Positions 6,077-7,320 of a stretch of DNA of 7,320 nucleotides are shown piece after piece (within the stretch, counting starts at the first letter, position 1; the number at the start of each line of letters is the position of its first letter). The notes below the pieces were generated by a model, which did no database searches, had not been told where the DNA came from, and was given only the letters and a program-made list of their open reading frames with translations. The DNA lies in assembly GCA_030616465.1 (NCBI GenBank), contig JAUWXH010000092.1:1-7320 (forward strand), written 5' to 3'. Source of the DNA: Planctomycetota bacterium (GTDB lineage: Bacteria; Planctomycetota; Phycisphaerae; UBA1845; Fen-1342). A program made the translations under genes and the position numbers.

Positions 6077-6910
6077 ATGGGCAAGCTATTCCTCGGCGTG
6101 AATCTGGAGTTCGTCCGCCACGACGACAAGCCGTTCAAGTGGGGTGTCGAGAAGGCGGCCGAGCTGGGCTACGAGTATGTTGAGCCGATGGTCCACTGGG
6201 GCCGCGAACTGCTCAGCGAGGCCGGCTACTTTCACAGTGTTTCGATGCTCGACGATCCGTATCGCGTCAGACGGGCGTGCGAACGGGCCGGCGTGAAGCT
6301 CTCCGGGCTCTCGACGCATACGCCGCTGTGCTAGCCGGAGATCAGCACCGAGTATCTGAAGCAGGCGATCCGGTTTGCGGCCGAGTGCGGCGCCCCGGTG
6401 GTGAACACCGACGAGGGGCCCAAGCCCGCGTGGACCAGCGAAGAAGAAGACCACGTGCTGATGCGTTACGTGCTGAAGGAAGCGGCGGCGGTCGCCGAGC
6501 CGCGCGGCATCCTCATCGGCCTGGAGCCGCACCAGCAGTACTCGCGGCACCCGGACGGCCTCGATCGCATCTGGCAGCTCGTCGATTCGCCGGCGATCGG
6601 CATCAACTTCGACACGGGCAACAGCTACCTCTGCGGCCACGACCCATACGGGTGGCTCGAACGCGTGATGGGCCGGCTCGTGCACCTGCACGCTAAGGAC
6701 ATCTCCATCGAGCAGTCCGGAGCCGAGCGCGGCAAGGTGACCGGCACGCCGGTGGGTTGTGCGTGCGGCGACGGCGTGATCGACTGGAAACGCGTAATCG
6801 AACTCATCCGCGAGAAGGCCGAACGCGATATCGTGCTCAGTGTCGAGTGCGGCACGGTCGATCAGGCCCGGCGCAGCATCGAGCACCTGCGCGGCCTGCT
6901 GGCCGGATGA
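6077..6910 (+). pseudogene. Sugar-phosphate isomerase/epimerase-like TIM-barrel gene interrupted by an in-frame TAG
   Basis: Read through, the frame gives 277 codons of a xylose isomerase-like TIM barrel (AP_endonuc_2 family, PF01261), typical of bacterial sugar or polyol isomerases and epimerases. Codon 86 (6332-6334) is TAG, after HTPLC at 81-85 and before PEISTEYLKQAIRFAAECG. The frame continues without shift to TGA at 6908-6910. The four expected metal ligands all lie downstream: Glu150 (GLEPH), Asp179 (NFDTGN), His205 (HLHAKD) and Glu257 (SVECG). A product ending at codon 85, or a restart at GTG 6398, would have an incomplete barrel. The start ATG 6077 has GAAGG nine bases upstream. The lesion could be a recent nonsense mutation, a sequencing error, or a recoded amber codon; I rank the first two highest. 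The family is secure, the substrate is unknown. A DUF6807 gene follows after 23 bases. Confidence 0.8.
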
Positions 6911-6933
6911 GGCCCCGGCAGGGAGAAGCGACC

Positions 6934-7320
6934 ATGTTGGCAACGGCTTTCGCGGCGCACCTTGCGCTGCTGGCGATTCCGGCAGTTCCCGACCAGACTA
7001 CGACACCCCCTCGCGAGGAGCCGGCGGAAAAGGACCGCTTACAGGTCCAGGTTGACGCCACGGAGATCACACTCAAGCGCGGCGCGCGGACGGTCCTTCA
7101 CTACCGATACACGGATGTGCCGTTCAAGCCCTACGTGCGCGCAATGTACTCGCCCACTGGCTTGAACGTCTTGCAGGACACGCCGCCAGATCACCTCCAC
7201 CACCACGGCCTGATGTTCGCGGTCGGTGTTGACGACGTCCACTTCTGGGCCGAGGACAGCCGTGCGGGCAAGCAGATGCACACGAACACGAGTGTGGACG
7301 TGCACGACGATGCCGCCACC
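6934..7320 (+). CDS. DUF6807 (PmoA-like) protein, probably secreted; runs off the window end
   Basis: An open frame starts at ATG 6934 and continues for 129 codons to the window edge without a stop. GGGAGAAG at 6921-6928 is a good ribosome binding site, 5 bases upstream. Residues 1-18 (MLATAFAAHLALLAIPAV) look like a signal peptide, followed by a Pro/Glu-rich linker (19-36). The mature part has FKPYVRAMYSPTGLNVLQD at 64-82 and DHLHHHGLMFAVGVDDVHFW at 86-105. This PYVRPxYSPxG...DHxHHHG pattern identifies the family annotated as methane oxygenase PmoA/DUF6807 (PF14100), which despite its name has no shown link to methane oxidation. It is common in planctomycetes near sugar-catabolism genes. The His-rich segment could bind a metal or carbohydrate; that is inference. 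It probably shares a transcript with the TIM-barrel gene. Confidence 0.8.
   Translation, partial: MLATAFAAHLALLAIPAVPDQTTTPPREEPAEKDRLQVQVDATEITLKRGARTVLHYRYTDVPFKPYVRAMYSPTGLNVLQDTPPDHLHHHGLMFAVGVDDVHFWAEDSRAGKQMHTNTSVDVHDDAAT

Noticed and set aside
6398..6910. Separate gene starting at GTG 6398
   Set aside because: It is the same frame as the TIM-barrel gene downstream of the TAG. A start here would lack the first barrel strands and has no distinct ribosome binding site.
6934..7320. Methane oxidation gene suggested by the family name PmoA
   Set aside because: The PF14100/DUF6807 label is historical; the sequence has a signal peptide and a His-rich motif and is not a subunit of particulate methane monooxygenase.

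Overview
The window is GC-rich, gene-dense bacterial DNA. Several traits point to a Gram-negative host, most plausibly a planctomycete or close PVC-group relative: an LpxA homologue (outer-membrane lipid A pathway), a DUF6807/PmoA-like secreted protein, a TIM-barrel sugar-phosphate isomerase/epimerase-like protein, and short GC-rich palindromes with TGAA loops between genes. The lineage is inferred from gene content; there is no rRNA or other marker here.

Layout. Positions 1-476 are a repeat-rich, gene-poor stretch. It holds the N-terminal remnant of a small minus-strand zinc-ribbon gene, whose 3' part is replaced by two TGAA-loop palindromes, and a pair of inverted 8-bp-periodic repeat arms (221-250 and 356-385). 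A small minus-strand gene (477-671) encodes one membrane helix plus a zinc ribbon. It diverges from a plus-strand run that begins at 840.

The plus-strand run is pdxJ (vitamin B6), lpxA (first step of lipid A synthesis), glycerate kinase, a probably secreted beta-propeller-like protein, and a PhzF-family isomerase. The first three genes overlap by 4 bases at each junction (ATGA, GTGA), the propeller gene follows after 11 bases, and phzF follows after 51. This looks like one transcription unit of mixed housekeeping functions, not a dedicated pathway.

A 131-base gap with two adjacent hairpins (5963-6004) separates this run from a second pair: a xylose-isomerase-like TIM-barrel gene and a DUF6807/PmoA-like gene that runs off the window end. 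The TIM-barrel gene carries an in-frame TAG at codon 86, with the frame and all four expected metal-ligand residues intact downstream.

I did not find a clearly new multi-gene system. The points most worth a second look are the isolated amber codon in an otherwise intact enzyme gene, the LpxA homologue with substitutions at two positions important in E. coli LpxA, and the intergenic repeat structures.
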